From PZPK01 sp965230795 (GTDB taxonomy: Bacteria; Pseudomonadota; Gammaproteobacteria; Pseudomonadales; Oleiphilaceae): a stretch of 64,000 bases of DNA. The stretch covers positions 868,001 through 932,000 of the forward strand of contig OZ246020.1 of assembly GCA_965230795.1 (NCBI GenBank), written 5' to 3'. The notes beneath the pieces were generated by a model, which made no database searches, was not told where the DNA came from, and saw nothing but the letters and a program-made list of their open reading frames with translations. Positions 52,854 through 61,686 of this stretch are shown piece after piece. The translations under genes were made by a program, and so were the position numbers. Every line of letters begins with the position of its first letter. Position 1 is the first letter of the stretch.

Positions 52854-52873
52854 AAGCGGCCAAATGGCCGCTT
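52854..52873 (-). promoter_or_regulatory. Intercistronic hairpin between fbpA and fbpB
   Basis: Stem AAGCGGCC / GGCCGCTT with loop ATTT on the minus strand, followed by TTTTC. It probably acts as a partial terminator or mRNA stabiliser that lets more binding protein than permease be made. Confidence 0.6.
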
Positions 52874-52906
52874 CAGAAAAGCATGCGAAGGATAAGGTCT
52901 TTCAGA

Positions 52907-53920
52907 CTATCCGTCAAAATCTACGCGATCTACGAGCTTGGCAGCTTGCGAGCGCAGTTCAGCAATCTTGCTGAGCGAAAGCGTATCAGCTTTGAATGAA
53001 CCCCATGACTGGACCAGGCCCGAAGCTTCAACCCTGGGGTTGACCGGGTACTCATAATTCTGTTCAGCATAAATTTTCTGCGCCAGCTTGTCGCTCAAAA
53101 ACTCCATTAGCCTGATCGCTTCGGTTTTGTTAGGAGCGCTTTTAGTCAGGGCCATACCGCTGATATTCACGTGTGTGCCGCGATCCTGCTGGTTGGGGAA
53201 AGTAATGAAGACGGCATCTGCCCATGCTCGCTGTTCTTCATCGTTAATCATCTTGCCGTAATAGTAGTTGTTACCAAGGGAAAGGTCGCAAACACCTTCT
53301 TTTATAGCCTTGACCTGTGCCCGATCATTGCCTTGTGGTTTGCGTGCCAGGTTGGCTTTGACGCCTCGTAACCAGGTTTCGGTTTCTGCTTCTCCATGGT
53401 GGGCGATCATTGATGCGATTAACGCCAGATTGTAGGGGTGTTTACCGCTACGCGTGCAGATTTTACCTTTCCACTCGGGCTTGGCCAGATCTTCGTAGCG
53501 GGTAATAGAGTCCCTATCTGCACGTTCCTTCGAAACATAAATTGAACGGGTGCGGGTGGTTAGTCCAAACCACTTGCCATCGGGGTCGCGGTACTGTTCA
53601 GGTATATTGCTGTTCAGAACGTCTGATTGCACGGCTTGTACAACATCCTTCTCAACGACCTCGTTTAAACGACCGATATCGACAGTGAACACGAGATCTG
53701 CAGGTGAGTTTTTACCTTCTCTGGCCAGTCTTTCAGCAAGTCCTTTTTTTGCGAATACCACATTGACGTCAATGCCGGTTTCATTGGTGAAGGCATCGAA
53801 AAGCGGTTGGATCAGGAAAGGCTGGCGATATGAATAGACATTGACTTCATCGTTGGCTTGAGCAAGCGGGGTGACCAGAAAGGTCGCGAGAGCCACTAGT
53901 CCTAGTAATTTGCGTAGCAT
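52907..53920 (-). CDS. fbpA: Iron(III)-binding periplasmic protein, FbpA type
   Basis: The periplasmic binding protein that captures ferric ions for the FbpB permease. From the ATG at 53918-53920 (AAGGA upstream) it has 337 residues with a signal peptide (about 1-22, ending PLAQAND). The ferric-ligand tyrosine cluster is present in SLGNNYYYGKM (Tyr219-221), and the N-terminal VNVYSYRQPFLIQPL is typical. A Fur box overlaps the promoter, which supports an iron role. The family also contains close relatives for other substrates, but the YYY site favours iron. Confidence 0.93.
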   Translation of the reverse strand: MLRKLLGLVALATFLVTPLAQANDEVNVYSYRQPFLIQPLFDAFTNETGIDVNVVFAKKGLAERLAREGKNSPADLVFTVDIGRLNEVVEKDVVQAVQSDVLNSNIPEQYRDPDGKWFGLTTRTRSIYVSKERADRDSITRYEDLAKPEWKGKICTRSGKHPYNLALIASMIAHHGEAETETWLRGVKANLARKPQGNDRAQVKAIKEGVCDLSLGNNYYYGKMINDEEQRAWADAVFITFPNQQDRGTHVNISGMALTKSAPNKTEAIRLMEFLSDKLAQKIYAEQNYEYPVNPRVEASGLVQSWGSFKADTLSLSKIAELRSQAAKLVDRVDFDG

Positions 53921-53964
53921 CGGGAATCCTTGTGTAGTTGAGTTTTTAGCAATACAAACAAAAA

Positions 53965-53979
53965 CGAGAACAATTCTCA
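53965..53979. promoter_or_regulatory. Fur box in the fbpA promoter
   Basis: CGAGAAC-A-ATTCTCA matches the 7-1-7 form of the Fur consensus (TGAGAAT-x-ATTCTCA) at 13 of 15 positions. It overlaps the -10 hexamer of the fbpA promoter. Confidence 0.8.
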
Positions 53980-54001
53980 CTACAATTATTGAAAGTGTCA
54001 A
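53973..54001 (-). promoter_or_regulatory. fbpA promoter
   Basis: On the minus strand, -35 TTGACA (53996-54001), 17-base spacer, -10 GAGAAT (53973-53978), overlapping the Fur box. Confidence 0.7.
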
Positions 54002-54111
54002 GCCATGTATTGGAATATTCCCACAATACGCTCTTTTCCGGTGGAGATTCAGCTTCGATCATGAGTCGCTTTCCGGTACCATGCCCCGGCAACGTTTTTT
54101 AGAGAGTACTG

Positions 54112-54732
54112 ATGAATCACCTATTTCGAAGGATGGCGGGACTCCTTTGTGTCGTCGTCTTAGCAGTTTTGGTTAGCGCATGTGCGACTACTGATTACAC
54201 CACCCACTACGGGATCTTTACCGCGGAGAACTCTGCTGGAGAAGTTCGCCAATTCAGGGTGCATTGGCAAACAGTACGTTATGAAGGCTGGACCGAAGAT
54301 AAACGCCGAGCTTTACCCGTGGTTTTACAAACCCAGTGTAGTGACCGCAAGCTCTATTTCTATGATGCCTCCTTTGGTGCCGGTCGTCGCTGTGAAGGGG
54401 CGGAGGCGCAGGGTATTTACTACTGCGGAGATGGGGATCAGGATGTCGACAGGCGCGGTCTGGCCATTGAAGACGATATGTTGTGTGGCAGCATTACTGA
54501 TCGCCAGGGTGCTCGCGATATCTTGTCACTAGAGGGTGAAGTGCTTTTGACCTTGCAGTGCCGTCCGAAACAAACAGAAGTCATCACAGAGGACGAGAAG
54601 CGCAATGTGGATTATCTGCTCAACTCTTCCATCCCCTACGTTATTTCTACCAAGAAAATTAAGGGTAAGCCCCTTGATGAATTAATACCGACGATTTCCA
54701 ACCACTCTTCCATCTGCGACCCGGATGCCTGA
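54112..54732 (+). CDS. Small lipoprotein, function unknown
   Basis: A 206-residue lipoprotein with lipobox VSACATT at about residues 21-27. The mature part contains several cysteines (TQCSDRK, RRCEGAE, YYCGDGD, LCGSIT, LQCRPK, SICDPDA) that probably form disulfides in the periplasm. No known domain is recognised. The neighbours (fbpA divergent, HD-GYP downstream at 216 bases) do not point to a pathway. Confidence 0.65.
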   Translation: MNHLFRRMAGLLCVVVLAVLVSACATTDYTTHYGIFTAENSAGEVRQFRVHWQTVRYEGWTEDKRRALPVVLQTQCSDRKLYFYDASFGAGRRCEGAEAQGIYYCGDGDQDVDRRGLAIEDDMLCGSITDRQGARDILSLEGEVLLTLQCRPKQTEVITEDEKRNVDYLLNSSIPYVISTKKIKGKPLDELIPTISNHSSICDPDA

Positions 54733-54948
54733 TTTCTTCTGAAGCGCTGGAAGTGGCCGCTCGTTGGCTGTTAAATGCCAATTTGCTTACAGTGCAATCG
54801 GGCTTGGATCACAGAAATAACAATCTTAGCCGTGGCGTTACCTGTGTTTACAAATCACTACCTGATGCAGTGGTTTCTGATCTTGATTTGACCAAAATAC
54901 CCCTATTGTTTGGAAGGCGTTGGTGCCTGAATTTTTATAGGTTGAATC

Positions 54949-56280
54949 ATGGCAATGAATCGTTCAAAGACAGAGGTTGGCAGTCTTCGAGAGGGGATGT
55001 TCGTGTCCGATTTGGATCGCCCCTGGCATGAGACGCCTTTTCCCTTACAGGGTTTCTACATTCGTGACGATGAAGACGTCAAAGCGCTGGCACAGTATTG
55101 CCGACATGTATACATCGACGTCAAACGACAGAAAAGCAGTGATTACGAGCCACACGCAAGGTTTAATCCCAAGCGCAAGCAGGCGCAAAAAGTCGAGCAG
55201 GACACGGCGAACGTATTGAAGCTGCCGCCAATCAAGATTAAGGCGCCGGTTAGCTATCAGTCGAGCGCTTCGATCAAGAAAGAAGTGAGCAAAGCCAGTC
55301 GTTTGCACAAGCACATCTATGAAGCCATTGATAACGTTTTCTCCAGTGTACAATACGGCGGCAGTGTCTCGGTAAAAGAAACCGAGAGCGTTGCCGATGG
55401 CATGGTTGACAGTGTGATTCGAAATCCGGATGCACTGGTCTGGCTGGCGAAAATGAACGAAGAGGATGCGCATAGCTACCAGCATGTGGTGAAGGCATCC
55501 ATCTGGGCACTGGTGTTCGGTCGACATCTGGGTCTGGAGAAACATCTGCTCAAGACACTGGCAATGGGGGTTTTGCTCTCCCATATTGGCAAGACGCGTC
55601 TGTCACAGGAAACTCTGGAGCAGGCAGCGAATCCGGATACCATGGACAAAGAGGCGCTGAAAGACTTCAGGTCTTATGTTCTCGCCGGTGTCGAAATTCT
55701 TGAAGATATGGAATCGCTCCCTGCCGGGGTCATCGCCATTGCCCGCTACCATCAGGAGCGACACAACGGTAGTGGCTATCCGCAAGGTCTGACGGGGGAT
55801 CGTATTCCCTTGCTCGCGAAGATCGCGGGACTGGTGGACTATTATCAGGAGCTCATTACACCCCGGGATACCTCCCGAGGCATGTCGCCACTGGAAGCTG
55901 TGTCGTGTCTTTATGAATTGAGAAACATCCTGTTTCAACAGGACCTGGTTGAGCGTTTTATCGAAGCGGTTGGGGTGTATCCAACAGGCACTCTGGTTGA
56001 ACTCAGTTCCGGTGAAGTGGCGATCGTCATGGGACACAATATGGATCGTCGGCTGATGCCAAAAGTCCTGGTAGTGCTCGATGAGAACAAGCAGCCTTTG
56101 AAGGCGGGTCGTCCTCTGGATCTGAAAGAATGCAATGAGGTACCCGGCCGTCGTTCGCATTTATTTATTACACAAAGCCTGCCAAAGGGCGCCTACGATA
56201 TCGATGAGAACGAGTATCTGATTACCGGTGCGAAATCGCGCTGGAGCTGGCGGCACTTTGCCGGGTCCTTGGCCAGCTAA
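54949..56280 (+). CDS. DUF3391 / HD-GYP protein with altered HD dyad
   Basis: HD-GYP proteins usually degrade cyclic di-GMP. The 443-residue protein has DUF3391 (about 5-110) and an HD-GYP domain (about 140-350). The GYP loop is intact (HQERHNGSGYP at 268-278), but the HD dyad of LLHDIGK reads LLSHIGK: Ser211-His212 replace His-Asp. That loss of metal ligands makes ordinary phosphodiesterase activity doubtful; a sensor role or altered metal binding is possible. The ATG at 54949 has AGGTTG upstream. A terminator follows. Confidence 0.88.
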   Translation: MAMNRSKTEVGSLREGMFVSDLDRPWHETPFPLQGFYIRDDEDVKALAQYCRHVYIDVKRQKSSDYEPHARFNPKRKQAQKVEQDTANVLKLPPIKIKAPVSYQSSASIKKEVSKASRLHKHIYEAIDNVFSSVQYGGSVSVKETESVADGMVDSVIRNPDALVWLAKMNEEDAHSYQHVVKASIWALVFGRHLGLEKHLLKTLAMGVLLSHIGKTRLSQETLEQAANPDTMDKEALKDFRSYVLAGVEILEDMESLPAGVIAIARYHQERHNGSGYPQGLTGDRIPLLAKIAGLVDYYQELITPRDTSRGMSPLEAVSCLYELRNILFQQDLVERFIEAVGVYPTGTLVELSSGEVAIVMGHNMDRRLMPKVLVVLDENKQPLKAGRPLDLKECNEVPGRRSHLFITQSLPKGAYDIDENEYLITGAKSRWSWRHFAGSLAS

Positions 56281-56296
56281 GGTAGCATGAATCAAG

Positions 56297-56323
56297 AAGG
56301 TGTCCTTGGGACGCCTTTTTTTT
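56297..56323 (+). terminator. Intrinsic terminator after the HD-GYP gene
   Basis: Stem AAGGTGTCC / GGACGCCTT (one G-T pair) and eight T residues. Confidence 0.9.
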
Positions 56324-56437
56324 GCCCTTGAAAAAACAGGAAGTGCCGCAATCTAGGCTAGCAGTTTTATTCTGATGATCATTTATCACAGTCTGTTTCC
56401 TCCTAGGCAGCGTCTGTTTTTTCTTTAAAGGTCTTTC

Positions 56438-57385
56438 ATGCCCAAAGCCCTGGAAATAAGCCAATTAAGCAAAACCTATGAGAACGGCCACCAGGCCCTC
56501 AAATCCATTGATTTTTCGGTTGAGGAAGGAGACTTCTTCGCTTTGCTTGGCCCGAATGGAGCCGGCAAGTCGACAACCCTTGGAATCGTTTCTTCGCTGG
56601 TAAACAAGAGTAGTGGTTCGGTCAAGGTCTTTGGCTACGATCTGGATACCAATGCCGTGATGGCCAAAACCTGTTTAGGGGTCGTGCCGCAGGAAGTCAA
56701 TTTCAACCAGTTTGAAAAAGTGCGCGATATTCTGGTCACTCAAGCGGGCTATTATGGTATCCCTGCCGCTGAGGCGACCGATACTGCCGACAGTCTGATG
56801 AAACAGCTGGGCTTATGGGAGAAGCGTGATCAGCCTTCGCGTATGTTGTCCGGAGGTATGAAACGCCGGCTGATGATCGCCAGGGCTTTGGTTCACAATC
56901 CTCGCTTGCTGATACTGGATGAGCCGACCGCCGGCGTCGATATCGAATTACGCCGAAGCATGTGGCGATTCCTTCAGGATATCAATGCGCTGGGGACAAC
57001 GATCATTCTGACCACCCATTACCTTGAAGAGGCTGAGGCCTTGTGCCGTAACATTGCCATTATTGATCATGGGAAAATTCTGGAAAATACCAGTATGCGC
57101 GAACTGCTAGCCAAGCTGCATACGGAAACCTTTGTTCTGGATACCGATAGGGTGGTTGACGAAGTGCCGGAAATCGAAGGCTTTAGTGCGCGGTTGAATA
57201 ATGAAGGCCAGATCGAAGTGGACGTGGACCGGGATCAGAACATGAATGCCCTGTTTGCAGCGATCGCTGATCAGCCCTGGAAGGTGCGTAGTTTACGCAC
57301 TCGGTCGGGACGACTGGAAGAGTTGTTTCTGGACTTGGTGGAGTCGAATGATACCTCGGGTTTGAAGGCGGAGGGTAAGTCATGA
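56438..57385 (+). CDS. ABC transporter ATP-binding protein, YadG type
   Basis: The nucleotide-binding subunit of a type 2 (ABC-2) exporter, 315 residues. Walker A GPNGAGKST (38-46), signature LSGGMKRR (137-144), Walker B LLILDEPTAGVD (157-168). The C-terminal extension (about 215-315) is typical of the YadG group. Its stop overlaps the permease start by 4 bases. The substrate is unknown. Confidence 0.93.
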   Translation: MPKALEISQLSKTYENGHQALKSIDFSVEEGDFFALLGPNGAGKSTTLGIVSSLVNKSSGSVKVFGYDLDTNAVMAKTCLGVVPQEVNFNQFEKVRDILVTQAGYYGIPAAEATDTADSLMKQLGLWEKRDQPSRMLSGGMKRRLMIARALVHNPRLLILDEPTAGVDIELRRSMWRFLQDINALGTTIILTTHYLEEAEALCRNIAIIDHGKILENTSMRELLAKLHTETFVLDTDRVVDEVPEIEGFSARLNNEGQIEVDVDRDQNMNALFAAIADQPWKVRSLRTRSGRLEELFLDLVESNDTSGLKAEGKS

Positions 57386-58155
57386 CGCACTATCAGATCT
57401 GGGTGGCTTTCAGCACCATTGTTGTCAAAGAGGTTCGCCGGTTTACCCGAATCTGGGCGCAGACTCTGTTACCTCCGGCCATCACCATGGCTTTGTACTT
57501 TGTAATTTTTGGCAACCTGATTGGTCCGCGAATCGGTGAGATGGATGGTCACGGCTACATGGATTTTATCGTTCCCGGATTGATCATGATGTCCGTTATC
57601 ACTAACTCTTACTCCAATGTGGTGTCGTCTTTTTTTGGCATGAAGTTCCAGCGCAGCATTGAGGAAATTCTGGTGTCGCCTGTGCCAAACTGGGTTGTAC
57701 TCACAGGTTATGTTGCGGGTGGAGTAGCCAGAGGTCTGGCGGTCGGCTTTATCGTCACACTATTGTCACTTGGCTTTACCGAGTTAAAAATCCATGATCT
57801 GTGGGTTACAGCGTCGATTGTTCTGCTGACAGCAGTGTTGTTCTCACTGGGTGGTTTTATCAATGCCGTGTATGCGACCAAGTTTGACGACATTTCCATC
57901 GTTCCCACCTTCGTGCTGACCCCTCTCACGTACCTTGGTGGTGTGTTTTACAGCATCAGCCTTTTGCCTGAGTTCTGGCAGGGCGTGTCGCAGATCAATC
58001 CAATCCTGTACATGGTGAACGCTTTTCGTTACGGCATTCTTGGCGTCAGTGACATTCATATTGGATTTGCCTATGCCATGGTGCTGGGGTTTATTGTCGT
58101 TCTCTTCGCTTTTTCCCTGTCCTTGTTGAATCGTGGTCGCGGAATTCGATCCTAG
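57382..58155 (+). CDS. ABC-2 transporter permease, YadH type
   Basis: The membrane subunit of 257 residues with about six transmembrane helices and the conserved ABC-2 pattern GFINAVYATKFDDISIVPTFVLTPLTYLGGVFYSI. It overlaps the ATPase gene by 4 bases. YadGH exporters have no confirmed substrate; drug, lipid or polysaccharide export is possible. Confidence 0.92.
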   Translation: MTHYQIWVAFSTIVVKEVRRFTRIWAQTLLPPAITMALYFVIFGNLIGPRIGEMDGHGYMDFIVPGLIMMSVITNSYSNVVSSFFGMKFQRSIEEILVSPVPNWVVLTGYVAGGVARGLAVGFIVTLLSLGFTELKIHDLWVTASIVLLTAVLFSLGGFINAVYATKFDDISIVPTFVLTPLTYLGGVFYSISLLPEFWQGVSQINPILYMVNAFRYGILGVSDIHIGFAYAMVLGFIVVLFAFSLSLLNRGRGIRS

Positions 58156-58184
58156 CCACTGTTGTTCTGTGAGCGAGCTTGCTG

Positions 58185-59024
58185 ATGAAAAAAGTTGAAG
58201 ACAGTCTGTTAGGTAAAGAGACGGCCTACGATCATGATTATGATCCGGCATTGTTGTATCCGATTGCGAGAGCGGACAACCGCAATGGGTTACCCCAGGA
58301 TCAGGTGGCGAAATTCCAGGGAGAGGATTTATGGACGGCGTATGAGTTGTCCTGGTTGTTACCCAATGGAAAACCGCAGGTTGCCGTGGCGGAATTTCGC
58401 ATTCCTGCAGATTCACCGAAGATTATCGAATCCAAGTCTTTCAAGCTGTATTTGAACAGCCTGAATCAGACTGCGTTTGAAACACCGGAGAGTCTCGAAA
58501 CAACCCTGAAGCGGGACTTGTCAGCGGCGGCCGGTGCGCCAGTCGGAGTGCACATCATGTCCCTTCGAGATCACAGCCTGACAATAAGCGAGACGATTGG
58601 AAAGGCAATTTGTCTGGATGATCTGGATGCGGATAGATTTGTGTATACGCCGGATGCAGGCCTGCTGAAGCTGATTAACGATGAAGATGGCGAGACCGTA
58701 GAAGAGACGCTTTATAGCGATTTGCTGAGATCAAACTGCCCGGTGACCGGGCAGCCTGATTGGGGATCCGTTTTTATTTCCTATCGCGGCCCTCGAATTG
58801 ATCACGCTTCTTTACTTCAGTATCTGGTGTCATTCAGACAATGTCAGGATTTTCACGAGCACTGTGTTGAGCGTATTTTCTGTGATGTGGTGCAACGATG
58901 CGCCTGTGAGTCATTGAGCGTTTATGCGCGTTACACGCGTCGTGGAGGCCTGGATATCAATCCATATCGGGCCACCCGTGACTACTCTGAGAAGGCTGCT
59001 ACGGAAAGGTTGGTCAGACAGTAA
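58185..59024 (+). CDS. queF: NADPH-dependent 7-cyano-7-deazaguanine reductase
   Basis: QueF reduces preQ0 to preQ1 in queuosine synthesis. The 279-residue protein is the long, two-domain (unimodular-repeat) form. The NADPH/substrate motif ESKSFKLYLNSLNQT is at about 82-96, the catalytic Cys185 is in SNCPVTGQPDWG with Asp192, and the FHEHCVERIFCDV motif is at 223-235. The ATG at 58185 is preferred; the upstream TTG is not. It is convergent with the cyclase gene, 21 bases apart. Confidence 0.95.
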   Translation: MKKVEDSLLGKETAYDHDYDPALLYPIARADNRNGLPQDQVAKFQGEDLWTAYELSWLLPNGKPQVAVAEFRIPADSPKIIESKSFKLYLNSLNQTAFETPESLETTLKRDLSAAAGAPVGVHIMSLRDHSLTISETIGKAICLDDLDADRFVYTPDAGLLKLINDEDGETVEETLYSDLLRSNCPVTGQPDWGSVFISYRGPRIDHASLLQYLVSFRQCQDFHEHCVERIFCDVVQRCACESLSVYARYTRRGGLDINPYRATRDYSEKAATERLVRQ

Positions 59025-59045
59025 GGGTAGGGCCCTTGTCTTTCT

Positions 59046-60422
59046 TCAAATATCCTTGAGCTTGTCGGCGGCGCGTTCCAGTGCGCGAACCACCTGGTCA
59101 CGATCATCGTGATTAATTTTATCGGTGTCGATGTAGAGGGCGAAACCTTCGGTCTCATGCTCAATGAAACTCTGACCTGCACCAATATCGCGGCGGAAGT
59201 CGACAATCTGGTAGATTGGAACCGGGCGAGTAAAACCTTTCACTGTGATCTCGCCTTTGTCCCGGCACATGACCTTGTCTTTGACTAATGAGAAGGTTTC
59301 GTAGGAGATGAGAATTTCACCGGGTTCCGCCAGTGACTCCAGGCGAGAGGCAAGATTTACCTCTTTGCCGATAATGGTGTAGTCCATGCGGTTTTCAGCG
59401 CCGAAGTTACCTACGGTGCTGTAACCGGTGCTGATTCCGATACGGATCTGCAATGGTGTTTTGATGCCCTGGCTTTGCCATTTCTGGCGCAGAATCTTCA
59501 TGTGCTTGCGCATCTCAATGGCCATCGCGACGCATGCCAGGGTGTCTTCCTTGGCGCCGCGACTCGTGGGGTCACCAAAGAAAATCATGATGCTGTCACC
59601 AACAAATTTATCGATGGTGCCACCGTACTTCAGCGCGATCTGGGACATTTCGTTGAAGTAATTGTTTAGTAGTTCGGTGAGCCCCTCGGGTTCCATTTCC
59701 TCCGCCAGCTCGGTAAAGCCTTTGATATCCGAAAAGAAAATGGTCAGCTTTTTACGTTGGGTTTCGAGGCGCACATCGCGCTCGCCGGTAAATATCGATT
59801 GCCAAACCTGCGGTGATAGATACTTGGCTAGCTTATGAGAGAGGGATATGGATTGTTCGCGTTGATGTTGAATTTGAGACTTTGCCTTGACCAGTGCCTT
59901 GGCTTGCTGGTGTGTATAAAACGCGGTAACCGAGACGTAAATACCGGTACCAATACCCGCAACAATGCTGACGATCGGCGGCGCATCTGGCGCAAACTGC
60001 AAGCCGAAAATCATCGACGATATAATGACCGATATCAGGGTAATGAAATTACCCAGCAACCATACCCGCATCCCGCCAACAATAATAAAGCTGAAGCTGG
60101 CCATCAGCAGAATAAAAATGGTAGTGGTCAAACTGAAGTCGATCAGAACAATCGTCAGGCCGGCAAGTGCGCCATCAATCAAAAGGGTGTTTTCCCTGGC
60201 AGCGGCACTTTGATGCAGTTTCAGGTAGCGGATAATAAAGTACAACAGGTGCGGCCAGAGCATGGCCGCCGGGACGAACCAAATCAGTTTGTTACTGAAG
60301 TGCCCTTGCAGAATACCGGTGATGACAGTGATACTGGATGTCAAATAGGCGAGTACCCGGCCGTTATAGGCGGGCATCACGGAAGGTGGCGAATCTTCAG
60401 CTACGAGTTTTCTTGGGATCAT
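59046..60422 (-). CDS. Membrane adenylate cyclase, class III, MASE2 type (CyaB-like)
   Basis: A membrane-bound nucleotide cyclase. From the Met at 60420-60422 it has 458 residues: about six N-terminal transmembrane helices with the MASE2 pattern MLWPHLLYFIIRYL, then a class III cyclase domain. Catalytic motifs are FFSDIKGF with the metal-binding Asp, TIDKFVGDSIMIFF (substrate-specifying Lys), MDYTIIGKEVNLASRLE (Thr, Asn, Arg). The Lys and Thr favour ATP over GTP, so adenylate cyclase is likely. The open frame extends 76 codons further 5', but those residues are low-complexity and lack the family pattern. The Pseudomonas CyaB length supports this start, although no clear ribosome site is visible. 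Confidence 0.88.
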   Translation of the reverse strand: MIPRKLVAEDSPPSVMPAYNGRVLAYLTSSITVITGILQGHFSNKLIWFVPAAMLWPHLLYFIIRYLKLHQSAAARENTLLIDGALAGLTIVLIDFSLTTTIFILLMASFSFIIVGGMRVWLLGNFITLISVIISSMIFGLQFAPDAPPIVSIVAGIGTGIYVSVTAFYTHQQAKALVKAKSQIQHQREQSISLSHKLAKYLSPQVWQSIFTGERDVRLETQRKKLTIFFSDIKGFTELAEEMEPEGLTELLNNYFNEMSQIALKYGGTIDKFVGDSIMIFFGDPTSRGAKEDTLACVAMAIEMRKHMKILRQKWQSQGIKTPLQIRIGISTGYSTVGNFGAENRMDYTIIGKEVNLASRLESLAEPGEILISYETFSLVKDKVMCRDKGEITVKGFTRPVPIYQIVDFRRDIGAGQSFIEHETEGFALYIDTDKINHDDRDQVVRALERAADKLKDI

Positions 60423-60734
60423 GGGTACATCAACTATTGGTGCCTTTGTTCCGGCACCTCTACCTCTTGTTCTTGGACACCCGTTACTTGTGACGCTTGG
60501 GTCGAATGTGTCAAGGTAGCGATCTGAGCCGCTTGGCACATGAACGGGCAGTCCGCCAGCTTTATAGGCCAACGCATCTTGCTGGGACTGACGAGTGGCC
60601 GAAGCATTGGTGCCTGTCAGTTTGCGAGTCTGTACATCGCCTGCAAGCACCTCGAGTGGACGCTGGCTAGAGTATCAGTTCCCTTCCGGCATAACAATTC
60701 TAAGCGAATGCTAAATTGATTGGAGGCATTGTAG

Positions 60735-61310
60735 ATGACGCATCCCTTGGTTGAGATGATATGTAATCGGGTTTCCTATCCGCGATTGACAGAGCCTGCG
60801 CCTGACCAGGATGTGTTGGAAAACATATACCGGTCAGCCTTACGGGCGCCAGATCATATGCTGCTGCGCCCCTGGCGTTACCTGGTCATTCAGGGTGATG
60901 CCAGAGTTGCTTTGGGGCAGCTGTTTTGCGACGCAGCGCTGGCAGATGATCCTCAGGTTTCCATATCGCAGCAGGAAAAGTTCCGCACGATGCCCATGCG
61001 TGCTCCGATGATAGTGGTGGGTATTGCCAAGCCGAGTCCACACCCCAAAGTGCCCCTTGAGGAACAGCTGGTTTCGTGCGGCGTGGGTATGGGGTACATG
61101 TTGCTGTCTCTGCAGGCCGAGGGCTTTGGAGGTATCTGGAGAACCGGCCCGCTTGCGAGCGACGAGACGGTTAGAGCGGGCCTGGGCGTCAAAGAGCATG
61201 AAACCATCGTCGGTTTTCTGTATCTGGGCACACCCCAGGGAGAAGGGAAGTCGGTTCCTCATTTTGAACTGGATGATTTTTTCGTGAATTGGAATGAGCC
61301 AGTCCAATAG
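60735..61310 (+). CDS. Nitroreductase family protein, YdjA-like
   Basis: A small FMN-dependent oxidoreductase of 191 residues. Residues near RVSYPRL, RSALRAPDHMLLRPWRYLVI and SCGVGMGYMLLSLQAEGFGGIWRTG match the YdjA branch of the nitroreductase family. The physiological substrate is unknown. The ATG at 60735 is preceded by a GGAGG-like stretch (ATTGGAGGCATTGTAG). Confidence 0.9.
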   Translation: MTHPLVEMICNRVSYPRLTEPAPDQDVLENIYRSALRAPDHMLLRPWRYLVIQGDARVALGQLFCDAALADDPQVSISQQEKFRTMPMRAPMIVVGIAKPSPHPKVPLEEQLVSCGVGMGYMLLSLQAEGFGGIWRTGPLASDETVRAGLGVKEHETIVGFLYLGTPQGEGKSVPHFELDDFFVNWNEPVQ

Positions 61311-61466
61311 CTGGAGCACCTGTTTCCGCTCGTCCTCCATATCAGCATATTATTTTTCTGACCACCTCTGACCGCGTAGTGACCTTTCCTATTGCGCGGT
61401 CCTCCCTTTCTCTCATTCTCCTTCCCTGAAATACAGCGGTACTTGCATTCTATCCTGTCAAACCTT

Positions 61467-61482
61467 CGGCACTGCTTTTGCA
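61467..61482 (+). promoter_or_regulatory. Sigma-54-like promoter 1 upstream of flgB
   Basis: CGGCAC-TGCTT-TTGCA: GG at 61468-61469 and GC at 61480-61481 are 10 bases apart. It differs from the TGGCAC-N5-TTGCA consensus only at the first base. About 205 bases before flgB. Confidence 0.5.
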
Positions 61483-61596
61483 ATCTCCCAAGGTAAATTA
61501 TCGAGCGTTCCGAATACTGCCGCTACAGGCATCAGTTTGCCGTGTTGGTTTTGTTAATAAAATCTCAAGCGATTGTATTTAAAGGGTATTTGGTTT

Positions 61597-61612
61597 TGGC
61601 ATTGCAATTGCT
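61597..61612 (+). promoter_or_regulatory. Sigma-54-like promoter 2 upstream of flgB
   Basis: TGGCAT-TGCAA-TTGCT with the correct GG-N10-GC spacing, one mismatch from consensus, 75 bases before the flgB start. The rest of the roughly 375-base gap (61311-61686) holds no gene. Confidence 0.65.
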
Positions 61613-61686
61613 TTGGTATACGAAAGATGAGTGTCAGCGCGAAATCGGATGCTGCACATTTCATACAGGTGCCGAGAGGAGTAGTC

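Noticed and set aside
60423..60650. 76-codon N-terminal extension of the cyclase
   Set aside because: Low-complexity residues without family pattern; the start at 60422 gives the usual CyaB length, though this is not certain.
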